From CAXTSE01 sp035554115 (lineage in GTDB: Bacteria; Actinomycetota; Actinomycetes; Actinomycetales; Microbacteriaceae), in the NCBI GenBank assembly GCA_035554115.1, contig DATMIW010000050.1, forward strand, positions 1 to 59,026: a DNA stretch of 59,026 nucleotides, read 5' to 3'. Numbering within the stretch: the stretch's first letter is position 1; every line of letters starts with the position of its first letter. A program made the position numbers and the translations under genes. This document shows, one piece after another, positions 33,106-41,363 of this stretch. The notes under the pieces are model-generated. The model did not search any database, was not told the origin of the DNA, and saw only the letters and a list, made by a program, of their open reading frames with translations.

Positions 33106-34110
33106 ATGACACACAATGCAATCCGCTTCGCGGTGGTCGGCCTCGGCCTGCAAGGAGCGGGCACCGCAGAGCTGGCCGTCAACCAGGGCTATGAGCTGGT
33201 CGGCGCCGTCGACATCGGTGACAAGGTCGGCAAGCCGATCTCCGACTTCCTCAACGGACACGGTCCCTCGACTCCGGTCTTTGGATCGCTCAACGAGCTC
33301 CTCGCCGCCGGACCGCTCGACGCTGTGCTTCTCGCCGCCGCCATTGAGCCCACCGACATCGTCGAGCAAGCGAAGCAATTCCTGTCGCGCGGCATCAACG
33401 TCGTCACGCTTCACCAAGACCTTCTCGGTCCGGACGACTCGTGGACCCCGGAGCTCGACAAAGTTGCCAAAGAAGGCGGCGCGAGCTTCGTTTCCGGTGG
33501 GGCACAGGATGTCTTCTGGGTGCAGCTGCCCGCGCTCGTAGCGTCTGCGGCATCGAATCTCAAGCGCATCCGGGTGACCTCGGAGCTTTCGGTTGAAGCG
33601 ATCTCCGTCAACCTGGCCGAGCTCGTCGGATACGACCAGGACGCAGAGCAGTTCGCTGGCACGCAGGGCTTCATGCTGCACCACCCGGCCGTGCTCGGTG
33701 GTGCGCTGAAGGAGGTCGCCCGCCGCATCGGCGCGACCATCGTCGGCGACATCTCGAAGACCTACGATTCCGTGGTGTCTGACGAGGTCTACCACTGGGA
33801 GAGCGCCGACCGCGACATTCTTCCGGGGCGTGCGACCGGCGTCGTCGAGCTTGCCTCGTTCACCACCGACAAGGGCATCACCTTTGAGGGTGTGTTCAAG
33901 GTGAGTGCCATCCCGGTGGCTGCGGCGCACGACGAGCTGCTCGTCGAAGGCGACGAGACGATCGGCGTGCGGCTCGACCCGTTCCCCGGCCAGTCCGTCA
34001 CCAATGTGTCGATCCTGAGCCGCGTGCCCGACATGATCGCCGCCGAGCCGGGCGTGCACTTCGTCGCCGACCTGCCGCTGGCGAGCTACAAGTTCCCGCT
34101 CGGCAAATAG
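33106..34110 (+). CDS. DapB/2,4-diaminopentanoate dehydrogenase-like NAD(P) oxidoreductase
   Basis: A 334-aa protein with an N-terminal Rossmann domain (FAVVGLGLQGAGTAELAVNQ, about 7-26, then YELVGAVDIGDKVGKPISDF) and a C-terminal alpha/beta domain, in the arrangement of dihydrodipicolinate reductase-like amine/amino-acid dehydrogenases. The second domain contains SELSVEAISVNLAELVGYDQ. The true DapB catalytic His motif is not evident, so lysine biosynthesis is unlikely; a catabolic dehydrogenase is more probable. ATG with AAAGGAA. It is transcribed toward the MscS gene and ends at a strong terminator. Confidence 0.72.
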   Translation: MTHNAIRFAVVGLGLQGAGTAELAVNQGYELVGAVDIGDKVGKPISDFLNGHGPSTPVFGSLNELLAAGPLDAVLLAAAIEPTDIVEQAKQFLSRGINVVTLHQDLLGPDDSWTPELDKVAKEGGASFVSGGAQDVFWVQLPALVASAASNLKRIRVTSELSVEAISVNLAELVGYDQDAEQFAGTQGFMLHHPAVLGGALKEVARRIGATIVGDISKTYDSVVSDEVYHWESADRDILPGRATGVVELASFTTDKGITFEGVFKVSAIPVAAAHDELLVEGDETIGVRLDPFPGQSVTNVSILSRVPDMIAAEPGVHFVADLPLASYKFPLGK

Positions 34111-34123
34111 TCCGTATTACGTC

Positions 34124-34157
34124 GACGCCTCCGCAGCCATCTGGCCGCGGAGGCGTC
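34124..34157. terminator. Terminator between DapB-like and MscS genes
   Basis: GACGCCTCCGC (34124-34134) pairs perfectly with GCGGAGGCGTC (34147-34157) between two convergent genes. The right arm sequence GCGGAGGCGTCGGT is repeated at 34182-34195 inside the 3' end of the MscS gene, where it encodes its last residues, so a small local duplication has occurred. Confidence 0.8.
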
Positions 34158-34173
34158 GGTCATTTCGGCAGCC

Positions 34174-35385
34174 TTATAAGCGCGGAGGCGTCGGTAATTC
34201 CACGCTCGCGGTGAATGTCTGCGCGCGCTGCTCGGCTTCACGGCTACCGGTGAACAGCCCTTCGCGATCGGTATCCGTGTGCGGCATATGCGCGCGCGGT
34301 GTTGTGGCAGAAGAGCGTGGGTCCTTCGACTCGGTAGCGCTCGCATCGGCGGCGAGCTCCACCCGCTGACGGGGCAACGCCTGCGGGGCCTCGCGCCGCA
34401 TCCACTCAACGAATTCCTCACGCACATAGCAGCGCAGGTCGAACAGCGTGGGGGCATCGTGAGCCGTGACCAGGATGCGGATGCGGACCAGGCCGCCCAC
34501 GGCATCCGTCACCTGCAGCACTTTCGCGCGTCCGTCCCACAGGGTTGTTCCGGCGAGCACCCGGTCGAGTTCCTCACGCATCTGCGCCGGCGAGACGCGC
34601 CAATCGAGGTCGAATTCGACAGCGCCGAGCAGTTCGCTCTGGTGGCGCGTCCAGTTCTCGAATGGCTTGGTCGCGAAGTATGTGGACGGCAGCACGAGGC
34701 GCCGGTCGTCCCAGAGGCGCAGCACGATGTACATAAGTGTGATCTCTTCGATCCGCCCCCACTCCTCGTCGACAACGACGACATCGTCGACCCGGATCGC
34801 GTCCGAGAACGCGAGTTGCACGCCGGCGAACACATTGGCGAGGGTGGACTGCGCGGCAAGTCCCGCGATCACACTCAGTAGACCGGCCGAGGCCAGCACG
34901 CTCGCACCCACCGCCTCGACACCGGGGAATGTCAGCAGAATCGCGCCGAGGGCAACCATTGAGACGGCGAGGTAAACCAGGCGGCGGATGATGGCGAGCT
35001 GGGTGCGGGCACGGCGGGCGATCCGGTTGTCGGCCACGTCGACGCGGTAGCGGTTCATCGTGTGCGTCAGCAGCAGGCCGATGAGCGCGCCGGCGAAAGC
35101 CGCGCCTACCGCGATGGTCAGGATGCGGAAGGTCTGGTCGACCGCGGGCCGCCAGCTCGGCTCGGGCAGAGTGACGCTCACGGCGATCCACACGAGGACG
35201 AGGATGACGAGCACCCGGAACGGCAGACGCACCCGACGGAGCTGGTCGCCGGCACCGAGCCGCCGTGCTGCTGCGCGGGTGATGAGGCTCACGACTGCGA
35301 CGAGGAGGATGCCGACGGTGACCGCGAGACCTACGGCGATCGCGAGAGCTGGCCACGAGTTTTGCGCAAGGAGAAGGTCTGCCAT
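34174..35385 (-). CDS. MscS-type mechanosensitive ion channel
   Basis: A 403-aa membrane channel for hypo-osmotic shock. Four hydrophobic segments occur in the N-terminal half (about 8-35, 57-77, 88-112, 135-160), followed by the pore helix GASVLASAGLLSVIAGLAAQ and the beta-domain start STLANVFAGVQLAFSDAIRV. The cytoplasmic vestibule (VVVDEEWGRIEEITLMYIVL) and a ~75-residue polar tail follow. The ATG at 35385 is preferred: TAGCGT lies 7 nt upstream, and the frame further upstream runs through the nested palindrome repeat. Confidence 0.88.
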   Translation of the reverse strand: MADLLLAQNSWPALAIAVGLAVTVGILLVAVVSLITRAAARRLGAGDQLRRVRLPFRVLVILVLVWIAVSVTLPEPSWRPAVDQTFRILTIAVGAAFAGALIGLLLTHTMNRYRVDVADNRIARRARTQLAIIRRLVYLAVSMVALGAILLTFPGVEAVGASVLASAGLLSVIAGLAAQSTLANVFAGVQLAFSDAIRVDDVVVVDEEWGRIEEITLMYIVLRLWDDRRLVLPSTYFATKPFENWTRHQSELLGAVEFDLDWRVSPAQMREELDRVLAGTTLWDGRAKVLQVTDAVGGLVRIRILVTAHDAPTLFDLRCYVREEFVEWMRREAPQALPRQRVELAADASATESKDPRSSATTPRAHMPHTDTDREGLFTGSREAEQRAQTFTASVELPTPPRL

Positions 35386-35392
35386 TGATTCG

Positions 35393-35398
35393 ACGCTA
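35393..35398 (-). promoter_or_regulatory. -10 element of the MscS gene (leaderless)
   Basis: TAGCGT on the minus strand ends 7 nt before the ATG at 35385. Confidence 0.55.
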
Positions 35399-35455
35399 CG
35401 TGGGGTCACCTCCACGTAAGCTCCGTGCCCACTCCGTGCGCGCTGTGCCGCCGCT

Positions 35456-35508
35456 AATCCGGGCAATTCCAGGATCATGTCCACGAGTCGTGGACGAAGG
35501 CCCGGATT
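35456..35508. repeat. Nested palindrome repeat, copy 2
   Basis: Outer arms AATCCGGGC (35456-35464) and GCCCGGATT (35500-35508) enclose TCCACGAGTCGTGGA (35480-35494), identical in arms and inner 15-mer to 6726-6788, with spacers of different sequence and length. It lies between the MscS gene and the 3' end of the demethylase operon. Confidence 0.8.
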
Positions 35509-35571
35509 TGCCCGGATCCAACGACGCAGGGGGCGGATCCGAAGACCCACCCCCTGCATTCGCAACGCGAA

Positions 35572-36936
35572 TTACGCGTTGCTGCGGTACTTCTCGCGCG
35601 CGTACTTCGAGTACGGCGACGGCGCGATAGTGGCACGCAGCAGCACCTGGCTGTGCTCCTCCACGTTCGGGCGCGGGATCGTAAGGCTGTCGCCCCAGAG
35701 GACCGTCACCTCGGTGCCCGGCTCTGCGAACTCCACGTCGATAACCCCGATGCCGATCACCTTGCGGTGCGGCGAAACGTAGGAAATCGTGGTGACGACG
35801 CCCACCGTGTTGCCGTCAACCTTGACCGCTTCGTACTGGCTACCCGAGTAGGCCGTGTCGATTAGGCGGAAGAACTGCGGGGGCGGCGTCGTGCCGCTGT
35901 CCAAAAGGTCAGCGTAGAGCTTGGCTACGTCGTCCGCGTTGAACTCGAATGTCACTTTGCGACGCTTGACCGGCTCCTGTGACATCTTGATGAGGGCGTC
36001 GCGACTGATCGAGTCGTGCTCCAGGTCCACCAGGCGCCCGTAGCCCATCTCGTACGGGGTGAACATGTAGTCCTCGAGGTTCTCGGAGTCGAAGCTTCCG
36101 CCGAGGGACGTCACGAAGTCAGAGCCCACCTCACGGAAGGCCGCCCCGCCCTCACCGATGTAGTAACCGGGGAGTTCGACGCAGAGCCAGCCGGATTCGA
36201 TTGTCGAAGAGGCGTACGCCCACCATCCGACATCGACGATGCCGAGGTCCTTGCCCAGCTCGTGCAGCAGGTCATGCATCTTCTGCTTGTCTTCCCACGG
36301 GCCATTGATCTCGATTCCCGCCTGGCCCGCCATGCCGTGCCGCAGAGCACGGAACTTGAGGCCCTGGAACTCGAGGTCAGCCAGGTGGAAGAACTTGAGC
36401 TCGGGCATGGGTCCGCCGAGCGCCCGCTCGATGAGTGTCAGTGCATTCGGTCCCTGGATCTGGAACCGATAGGTGCTTGATGTGACGTGGGGCATCCGAA
36501 ATTCTTCGCGGTAGGTGACATCCCAGTTGCCGGTTCGGATGTGATAGTCCACCCAGTCGCGAGATGCCATGTCAGCGATGAACAGGAACTGGTCGTCACC
36601 CAGGCGCTGAAGAATCCCGTCGCCCGACAGGTATCCCTCGGCCGACGCGGTGATGAATTGCTTCGCTGTGTAAACCGGGAACGGGTCAAGCGCGCTGATG
36701 GACAGGTACTTGAGCAGCTTGTGCGCGTCAGGCCCGCTGATGTACATGTCGCTCATATGGTGCGAGAGGTCAAACAGGGCGACAGTCTTGTACCAGGCGT
36801 CTTGCTCTGAGCGCCAGTTCGACCGCTCCATCTTGAAGATGTCGGAGTCGGATAGGTCCCAGAAGGGTTCGTTACGTAGGGCGCGCACCGGATTAGGGTG
36901 TGCCTCAAAAAGCTTTTCGATAGACGGCATCGTCAT
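35572..36936 (-). CDS. LigM-like tetrahydrofolate-dependent demethylase, paralogue 1
   Basis: A 454-aa GcvT-fold protein that most resembles the vanillate/syringate-type O-demethylases LigM and DesA, which move a methyl group to tetrahydrofolate. Shared segments include SNWRSEQDAWYKTVALFDLS, HHMSDMYISG, FRALRHGMAGQAGIEI and the ESGW motif. Compared with LigM from memory, the catalytic His60 (HHM) and the Tyr before the ESGW motif (Tyr241 here) are kept, but LigM Arg122 is Asp122. Last gene of a five-gene minus-strand operon. GAAAGAG directly precedes the ATG at 36936; the ATG at 36930 has better RBS spacing, but 36936 aligns with the paralogue. Confidence 0.85.
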   Translation of the reverse strand: MTMPSIEKLFEAHPNPVRALRNEPFWDLSDSDIFKMERSNWRSEQDAWYKTVALFDLSHHMSDMYISGPDAHKLLKYLSISALDPFPVYTAKQFITASAEGYLSGDGILQRLGDDQFLFIADMASRDWVDYHIRTGNWDVTYREEFRMPHVTSSTYRFQIQGPNALTLIERALGGPMPELKFFHLADLEFQGLKFRALRHGMAGQAGIEINGPWEDKQKMHDLLHELGKDLGIVDVGWWAYASSTIESGWLCVELPGYYIGEGGAAFREVGSDFVTSLGGSFDSENLEDYMFTPYEMGYGRLVDLEHDSISRDALIKMSQEPVKRRKVTFEFNADDVAKLYADLLDSGTTPPPQFFRLIDTAYSGSQYEAVKVDGNTVGVVTTISYVSPHRKVIGIGVIDVEFAEPGTEVTVLWGDSLTIPRPNVEEHSQVLLRATIAPSPYSKYAREKYRSNA

Positions 36937-36952
36937 CTCTTTCTTGTAGGTG

Positions 36953-37789
36953 TTAGGAGTGTTGCTGTGCCTGAAAGTCGCGAATCCATTCGGATGTCGC
37001 TGTCATTCCGTTGAACGTGTAAAAGTGCACCTTCACCACGCCGTGGATCGCCGGGTCGTAGCGCGATTCGAGGTCCTTGATGAGGTTGTCCGGACCGGCG
37101 GTGCCGAGAAGGTTCGTAATCGAGAACCCGTACTTCTTGGCGATTCCTGCCGAGGACGCCACACCGAAACGGCGAGCGAAACCGAGCAGGCGCTTAATCC
37201 CGGCCGGGCCCGGAAGCCCAACCCGAATCGGCAGGTCGATTCCGCGAGCGCGGACGGCTTCGATCCAGGTGAGCACGGCATCCACGTCGAAGCTGAACTG
37301 CGTCAGGATCGTGCCTGGCAGTTTCTGCTCTTTCAGTGTCTTGTACTTCGCGTCGAGGGCTTCCCAGAGGATCTCGTTGCTGACATCCGGATGCCCCTCC
37401 GGGTGCCCGGCGATGCTCACGTCCTGCACGCCGAAGCTCGGCAGCACGCCGGATTCGATCAGCTCGGCCGAGTTGTCGTACGGGCCCATCGGGGTCTCGG
37501 GGTCTCCTCCGACCGCGAAGACGCTCTCAACCGTGCCGTTGTCGCGCAGCGCGCCGAGGAACTCCTCGAGCTGCTCCTGTGACTCCAGCCGGCGGGCCGA
37601 AATATGCGGCACCGGGCGGAACCCGAAGTCCTTCACAGCTTTGGACGCCGTCAACCTCATGGGGAGGTCTTCGTTGCCCAGGTAGGTCACGTTGATCCGG
37701 GTGCCGGCGGGAATCAGCTCGCGCGCGGCTTCGAGATCCGGCACATTTTTGGCCGTCATCTCGAGCGAATAGTCGTCAAGAATTCTCAT
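36953..37789 (-). CDS. MetF-type methylenetetrahydrofolate reductase
   Basis: A 278-aa flavin-dependent TIM-barrel enzyme of the 5,10-methylene-THF reductase family. Recognisable elements are the N-terminal SLEMTAKNV, FGFRPVPHISARRLE, VFAVGGDPETPMGPYDNSAE, GHPEGHPDVS, ILTQFSFDVDAVLTW and GLPGPAGIKRLL. Placed between two THF-dependent demethylase genes, its likely role is to oxidise methyl-THF back to methylene-THF so that the one-carbon unit enters central metabolism, as metF does beside ligM in Sphingobium. Normal methionine-synthesis MetF is not excluded. Gaps to both neighbours are short (11 and 16 bp). Confidence 0.88.
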   Translation of the reverse strand: MRILDDYSLEMTAKNVPDLEAARELIPAGTRINVTYLGNEDLPMRLTASKAVKDFGFRPVPHISARRLESQEQLEEFLGALRDNGTVESVFAVGGDPETPMGPYDNSAELIESGVLPSFGVQDVSIAGHPEGHPDVSNEILWEALDAKYKTLKEQKLPGTILTQFSFDVDAVLTWIEAVRARGIDLPIRVGLPGPAGIKRLLGFARRFGVASSAGIAKKYGFSITNLLGTAGPDNLIKDLESRYDPAIHGVVKVHFYTFNGMTATSEWIRDFQAQQHS

Positions 37790-37800
37790 CGTTTCGGTCC

Positions 37801-39165
37801 CTACTTGCGGTATTCGTTACGGGCGTACTCGGCGTACGGCGCGGGGGCAACAGTCACCTTGATGCTCACCTGACGGTGCGGCTCGGCGTCGGCGCGCGGG
37901 ATGGCGAGGCTGTCGCCCCACAGAAGCGTGACCTCGGTACCCGGTGTGGCGTATTCGGCATCGATGATGGCGAGCGAGATGAAGCGGCGGTCGGGTGCCA
38001 TGTATCCGGACTGGACGTTGAATCCGATCGTCTTGCCGTCGGCCTGCACAGCGTCGAACTGGTTGAGAGCGAAGCTTGCGTCGTGAAGCGTGATGCTCTG
38101 GGGCGGAAGGCCCTTCTCGGGGCGAATCAGGTCGCCGAACACATCAGCGAAGCTCTGGTCGTCCCAGATGAGTGTCACGCGCTGACGATGGCCACCCTTC
38201 TCGGCACGCTGCTGCAGCGCCTCTTTGCCGATGAAGTCGTGCTCGAAGTCAATGAAGCGGCCGTAGCCCAGCTCGAACGGGGTGATGTAGTAGTCCTCGA
38301 TGTTCTCGGAATCGAAGCTGCCGGCCATCGACCCGGCGAAATAGAAGGGAGCCCACTCGCGATAGGCGCGGGTCGACTCGCTCGTGAACACCCCGGGAAG
38401 CTCCGTGGCGATCCAGCCGCCCTGCAAATTGGCCGAGAAGTACGCGAAGTGGCCGACCTCGGTGAGGCCCAGCTCAGCTCCCGCTTCAAGCAGTGCCTTG
38501 CGTACGGCGGTGTGGTTTGCCCATGGACCCGAAAGCTCGTACCCGGGCTGTCCCGCCATACCGTGCCGGAGGGCGAGGACATCTGTGCCCGCGATCTGGA
38601 TGGTGGTGGTGTGGAAGAACTTCAGGTCCGGGGCCGGGGCGCCCGTTGCCGCTTCGACAACAGCCTGTGCGTTGGGGCCCTGCACCTGGTAGCGGAACAG
38701 CACCGGCGCGCTGCCGTCAAAATGGCCGTAGTCGACATCCATCGTGATGTTCTTGCCACTGGTCTCGATGTGGAATCGGACCCACGAGGTGAGGCCACCG
38801 TCGCCGATGAGGTGGAACTTCTCTTCGCCCAGGCGGATCAGGATGCCGTCGCCGACCATGAATCCCTCGGCGCTGACGGTGATGAACTGCTTGGCCACGC
38901 CGATGGGGAACTTTGTGAAGGAGTTGACGGCCAAAGTTGTCAGGAACTCGAGGGCCTCCGGGCCCTCAATGACCACATCTGTCATGTGGAATGAAAGGTC
39001 GAGCAGGGCCGCTGTTTCGACCCAGGAAATCTGCTCTGACTTCCAGTTGCTGTACTCGTAGACGAACTCGCCGGCCGACCCGGGGATCGAGAAAGGAAGA
39101 GTGCGAAGGGCGCGAACCGGCGAGGGATGAGCGTCGAGGAGTTGCTGGATGGTGATTTCTGACAT
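37801..39165 (-). CDS. LigM-like tetrahydrofolate-dependent demethylase, paralogue 2
   Basis: A 454-aa homologue of the gene at 35572, equal in length and about 45 percent identical by eye. Shared segments: SNWKSEQISWVETAALLDLS, RFHIETSGKNI, RYQVQGPNAQAV, DVLALRHGMAGQPGYELSGP and the C-terminal LLWGDSLAIPRADAEPHRQV. The catalytic His60 equivalent is kept (FHM), as is the Tyr242 equivalent; position 122 is again Asp. ATG with AAGGAG upstream. Two demethylases in one operon suggest a substrate with two methyl groups or two successive intermediates. Confidence 0.85.
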   Translation of the reverse strand: MSEITIQQLLDAHPSPVRALRTLPFSIPGSAGEFVYEYSNWKSEQISWVETAALLDLSFHMTDVVIEGPEALEFLTTLAVNSFTKFPIGVAKQFITVSAEGFMVGDGILIRLGEEKFHLIGDGGLTSWVRFHIETSGKNITMDVDYGHFDGSAPVLFRYQVQGPNAQAVVEAATGAPAPDLKFFHTTTIQIAGTDVLALRHGMAGQPGYELSGPWANHTAVRKALLEAGAELGLTEVGHFAYFSANLQGGWIATELPGVFTSESTRAYREWAPFYFAGSMAGSFDSENIEDYYITPFELGYGRFIDFEHDFIGKEALQQRAEKGGHRQRVTLIWDDQSFADVFGDLIRPEKGLPPQSITLHDASFALNQFDAVQADGKTIGFNVQSGYMAPDRRFISLAIIDAEYATPGTEVTLLWGDSLAIPRADAEPHRQVSIKVTVAPAPYAEYARNEYRK

Positions 39166-39232
39166 GGGTGCTCCTTGAAGGGTGATTGAGCAGCGGAACG
39201 CTGCGAAATGAGATGGGGCTGAAGAAAGGCGG

Positions 39233-40510
39233 CTATTGAGGGAGCAACGGCACGTATTCGCCGTTCACCCCGACCGTGGGCGTTCCCGCGTAGTGCGGCT
39301 TGCGCCCCGCGCGCTCGGTGGCCGTTGTGTACCCGACCGGCTTCTCCCGCTGCCAGACCGCCAAGCCATCGGGCGCCCGGAACGCGGGAATGACGTCGTT
39401 CGCGAAGATCGTCTGCGCCTTCTCCTGAAGCCACATCGGCAGCGTGAAGTCTGAGCTGCAGATCACCCGGCCGGCGCCAATAGCGTCGGTGAGTTCGGTC
39501 AGCTTGCGGATGACAGTTTCGGGTGAGCCAGCGATGTAGCTGTACCCCTCGGTGATCTGTTCCCAGGTCGCGAGCGACGGATCGCTCGAACGGTAGCCGC
39601 CCGACATCATTCCGCGGAGCGACGCCTGGCTGACGTGTCCGGGCGGGAAGGACTGGTTGAAGGGGAAGCGAAGGACGTTCTGGAGTCCCCACAGGGCGTG
39701 CTTCTCCACCTCGGCACGAGCGATTTCATCGGTCTCTGCCGTGTGGATCGAGATGACCGCGGCGATCTTCTTCCGGTCGGGCTTGTGTCCGTACTCCTCT
39801 CGAAGGTCACGGAACAGCTGCGTGTTCTTCGTCAGAATGGGCATTGGAGTGAGGATCGCCTGATAGGTGGCGTCATACTTCGCGGCGAGCTCGATGGTCT
39901 CTCGCGATCCGGCAGCCGTGATGAACACCTCAGGATGCGGGTCCTGCCGCTGCCGCGGCCATACGTTGACGTAGGGGTGGTGATAGTGCTCGCCCTCCCA
40001 CGCGAAGGGGCCGTCTTCCGCCCAGATCTTGTGCAGCAGCTCCACCCCCTCGCGGAACTTTGCGCGCGCGTGGACAGGATTCATCGCGCCATAGCCGTGG
40101 TACTGGGCACCGATTCCGAGCGGCAAGGCGACAGTGAGGCGGCCGTTGCTCACGGTGTCGACGAGCGCGATCTCCTCGGCCAGTCGCACGGGGCTCGAGT
40201 ACGCGTTGAGGATCGGGCCTCCGGCAACGATCTTGATTCCGGTGGTCTTGGCCGAGAGCCAGGCGGCACCGGTCAGCGCGTTGGGGAATAGGGCAAGGGG
40301 GGTGTTGTGCTGTTCGAAGATAAGGAGGCCGTCGAAGCCGAGCCGTTCCGCGCGCTGTGCGCCCTGAGCGACTTCTTCGAGAACCTGCTGACCCAGGTCG
40401 GGGTCGTATTCCGAGTTCGGCAGATCGATTCCAATGGATTCACGATTCTGAGCGGGCGTGAACCACCGATAGCTGCGATCGACGATGGAGTAGAACTCGA
40501 GCTCAGGCAT
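39233..40510 (-). CDS. LLM-class flavin-dependent monooxygenase
   Basis: A 425-aa TIM-barrel protein of the bacterial luciferase-like family, which uses FMNH2 or F420 from a partner reductase. Typical regions: RAERLGFDGLLIFEQHN (about 52-68), AKTTGIKIVAGGPILNAYSS, RLAEEIALVDTVSNGRLTVA and GIGAQYHGYGAMNP. A long C-terminal extension (about 380-425) is present. It would hydroxylate or cleave the substrate before or after demethylation. Its ATG overlaps the hydrolase stop by 8 bp, so the two are coupled. No flavin reductase is encoded nearby. Confidence 0.83.
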   Translation of the reverse strand: MPELEFYSIVDRSYRWFTPAQNRESIGIDLPNSEYDPDLGQQVLEEVAQGAQRAERLGFDGLLIFEQHNTPLALFPNALTGAAWLSAKTTGIKIVAGGPILNAYSSPVRLAEEIALVDTVSNGRLTVALPLGIGAQYHGYGAMNPVHARAKFREGVELLHKIWAEDGPFAWEGEHYHHPYVNVWPRQRQDPHPEVFITAAGSRETIELAAKYDATYQAILTPMPILTKNTQLFRDLREEYGHKPDRKKIAAVISIHTAETDEIARAEVEKHALWGLQNVLRFPFNQSFPPGHVSQASLRGMMSGGYRSSDPSLATWEQITEGYSYIAGSPETVIRKLTELTDAIGAGRVICSSDFTLPMWLQEKAQTIFANDVIPAFRAPDGLAVWQREKPVGYTTATERAGRKPHYAGTPTVGVNGEYVPLLPQ

Positions 40511-41312
40511 AGTGGCCTCCTACGAAGTTGTCAATTGCGGCAGCCACGACGGCCGGCTCTTGGACGTGCACGGCATGCCCAGTGGGTGCCGTCGTGCCGT
40601 GAATCGTGAGCTGCTGTGAGTTGGGAAGCAGTTCGGCAAAACGGGCGGCGTGCGATGCGGGGACGACGCGGTCGTCGTCGGCGCCAATGATGAGCGCGCG
40701 ATTTTTCACGCGCCCGAGGCGGACGTCCAAGCGGATGTCATAGCGCGGATTCCATGCAAAGCGACCGAAGCCCGTCAGGTCGTGGAAGTCCTGCAGCAGC
40801 CTCTCGAGCGGCTCTTCGTCGCTTTCGTCGACCAGGAGGTCGGTGTTGCCATTGAGCATGAGGTTCAGGCGGCCCTGAGCATCCTGGCGGAAGAGGTCGG
40901 CGACGGCCTCGCCCTGCACACGGACGCCCATCGGGGTTATGAGAACCAGCGCGCCGATGCGATCCGGGTAGAACGCGGCGAACTCCGCGGCCACCCAGCC
41001 ACCGAATGAATGACCGACCAGGTCAAACTTCCCGACACCGAGCTCGTCGAGGAACTCCGCCAGGGTGAAAACCAGGTCATCGATATCCCGCATCGATTCC
41101 CCCTGGGGCGAAAGCCCGAAGCCCGGAAGGTCGGGGACGATCACCTCGAAGTGCTCGGCGAGCTGGCCGTAGATCGGAAGCCACCTGCCCGACAAGGCGA
41201 CAGTGGAAAGGAACACGAGGGTCGGGCCGGAACCCGCCCTGCGGAAAGCGATCTCTTGTCCGCGGATATGTGCGCGCTCGGCGCTCGGATCCGGATGGTG
41301 CGTTACTGGCAT
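40503..41312 (-). CDS. Alpha/beta hydrolase
   Basis: A 269-aa alpha/beta-hydrolase fold enzyme and the first gene of the demethylase operon. Nucleophile elbow GHSFGG (Ser about residue 102), acid ADDDRVVP (about 214-221) and catalytic His in PTGHAVHVQEP (about 246). The oxyanion HG motif region reads FLSTVALSGRWLP, unusual for the family. It could cleave an ester, lactone or C-C bond produced by the neighbouring monooxygenase. Downstream of the palindromic operator at 41364. Confidence 0.83.
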   Translation of the reverse strand: MPVTHHPDPSAERAHIRGQEIAFRRAGSGPTLVFLSTVALSGRWLPIYGQLAEHFEVIVPDLPGFGLSPQGESMRDIDDLVFTLAEFLDELGVGKFDLVGHSFGGWVAAEFAAFYPDRIGALVLITPMGVRVQGEAVADLFRQDAQGRLNLMLNGNTDLLVDESDEEPLERLLQDFHDLTGFGRFAWNPRYDIRLDVRLGRVKNRALIIGADDDRVVPASHAARFAELLPNSQQLTIHGTTAPTGHAVHVQEPAVVAAAIDNFVGGHYA

Positions 41313-41363
41313 TTTTCGTGGTCCTCTGTGACTGGGCTTCGGTGCCTCGGAGTCACCATACCC

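Noticed and set aside
35572..39165. Annotating the two 454-aa proteins as glycine-cleavage GcvT
   Set aside because: Length, the SNWR-SEQ segment, the HHM motif and the ESGW region match LigM-type O-demethylases better, and no gcvH, gcvP or lpd lies nearby.
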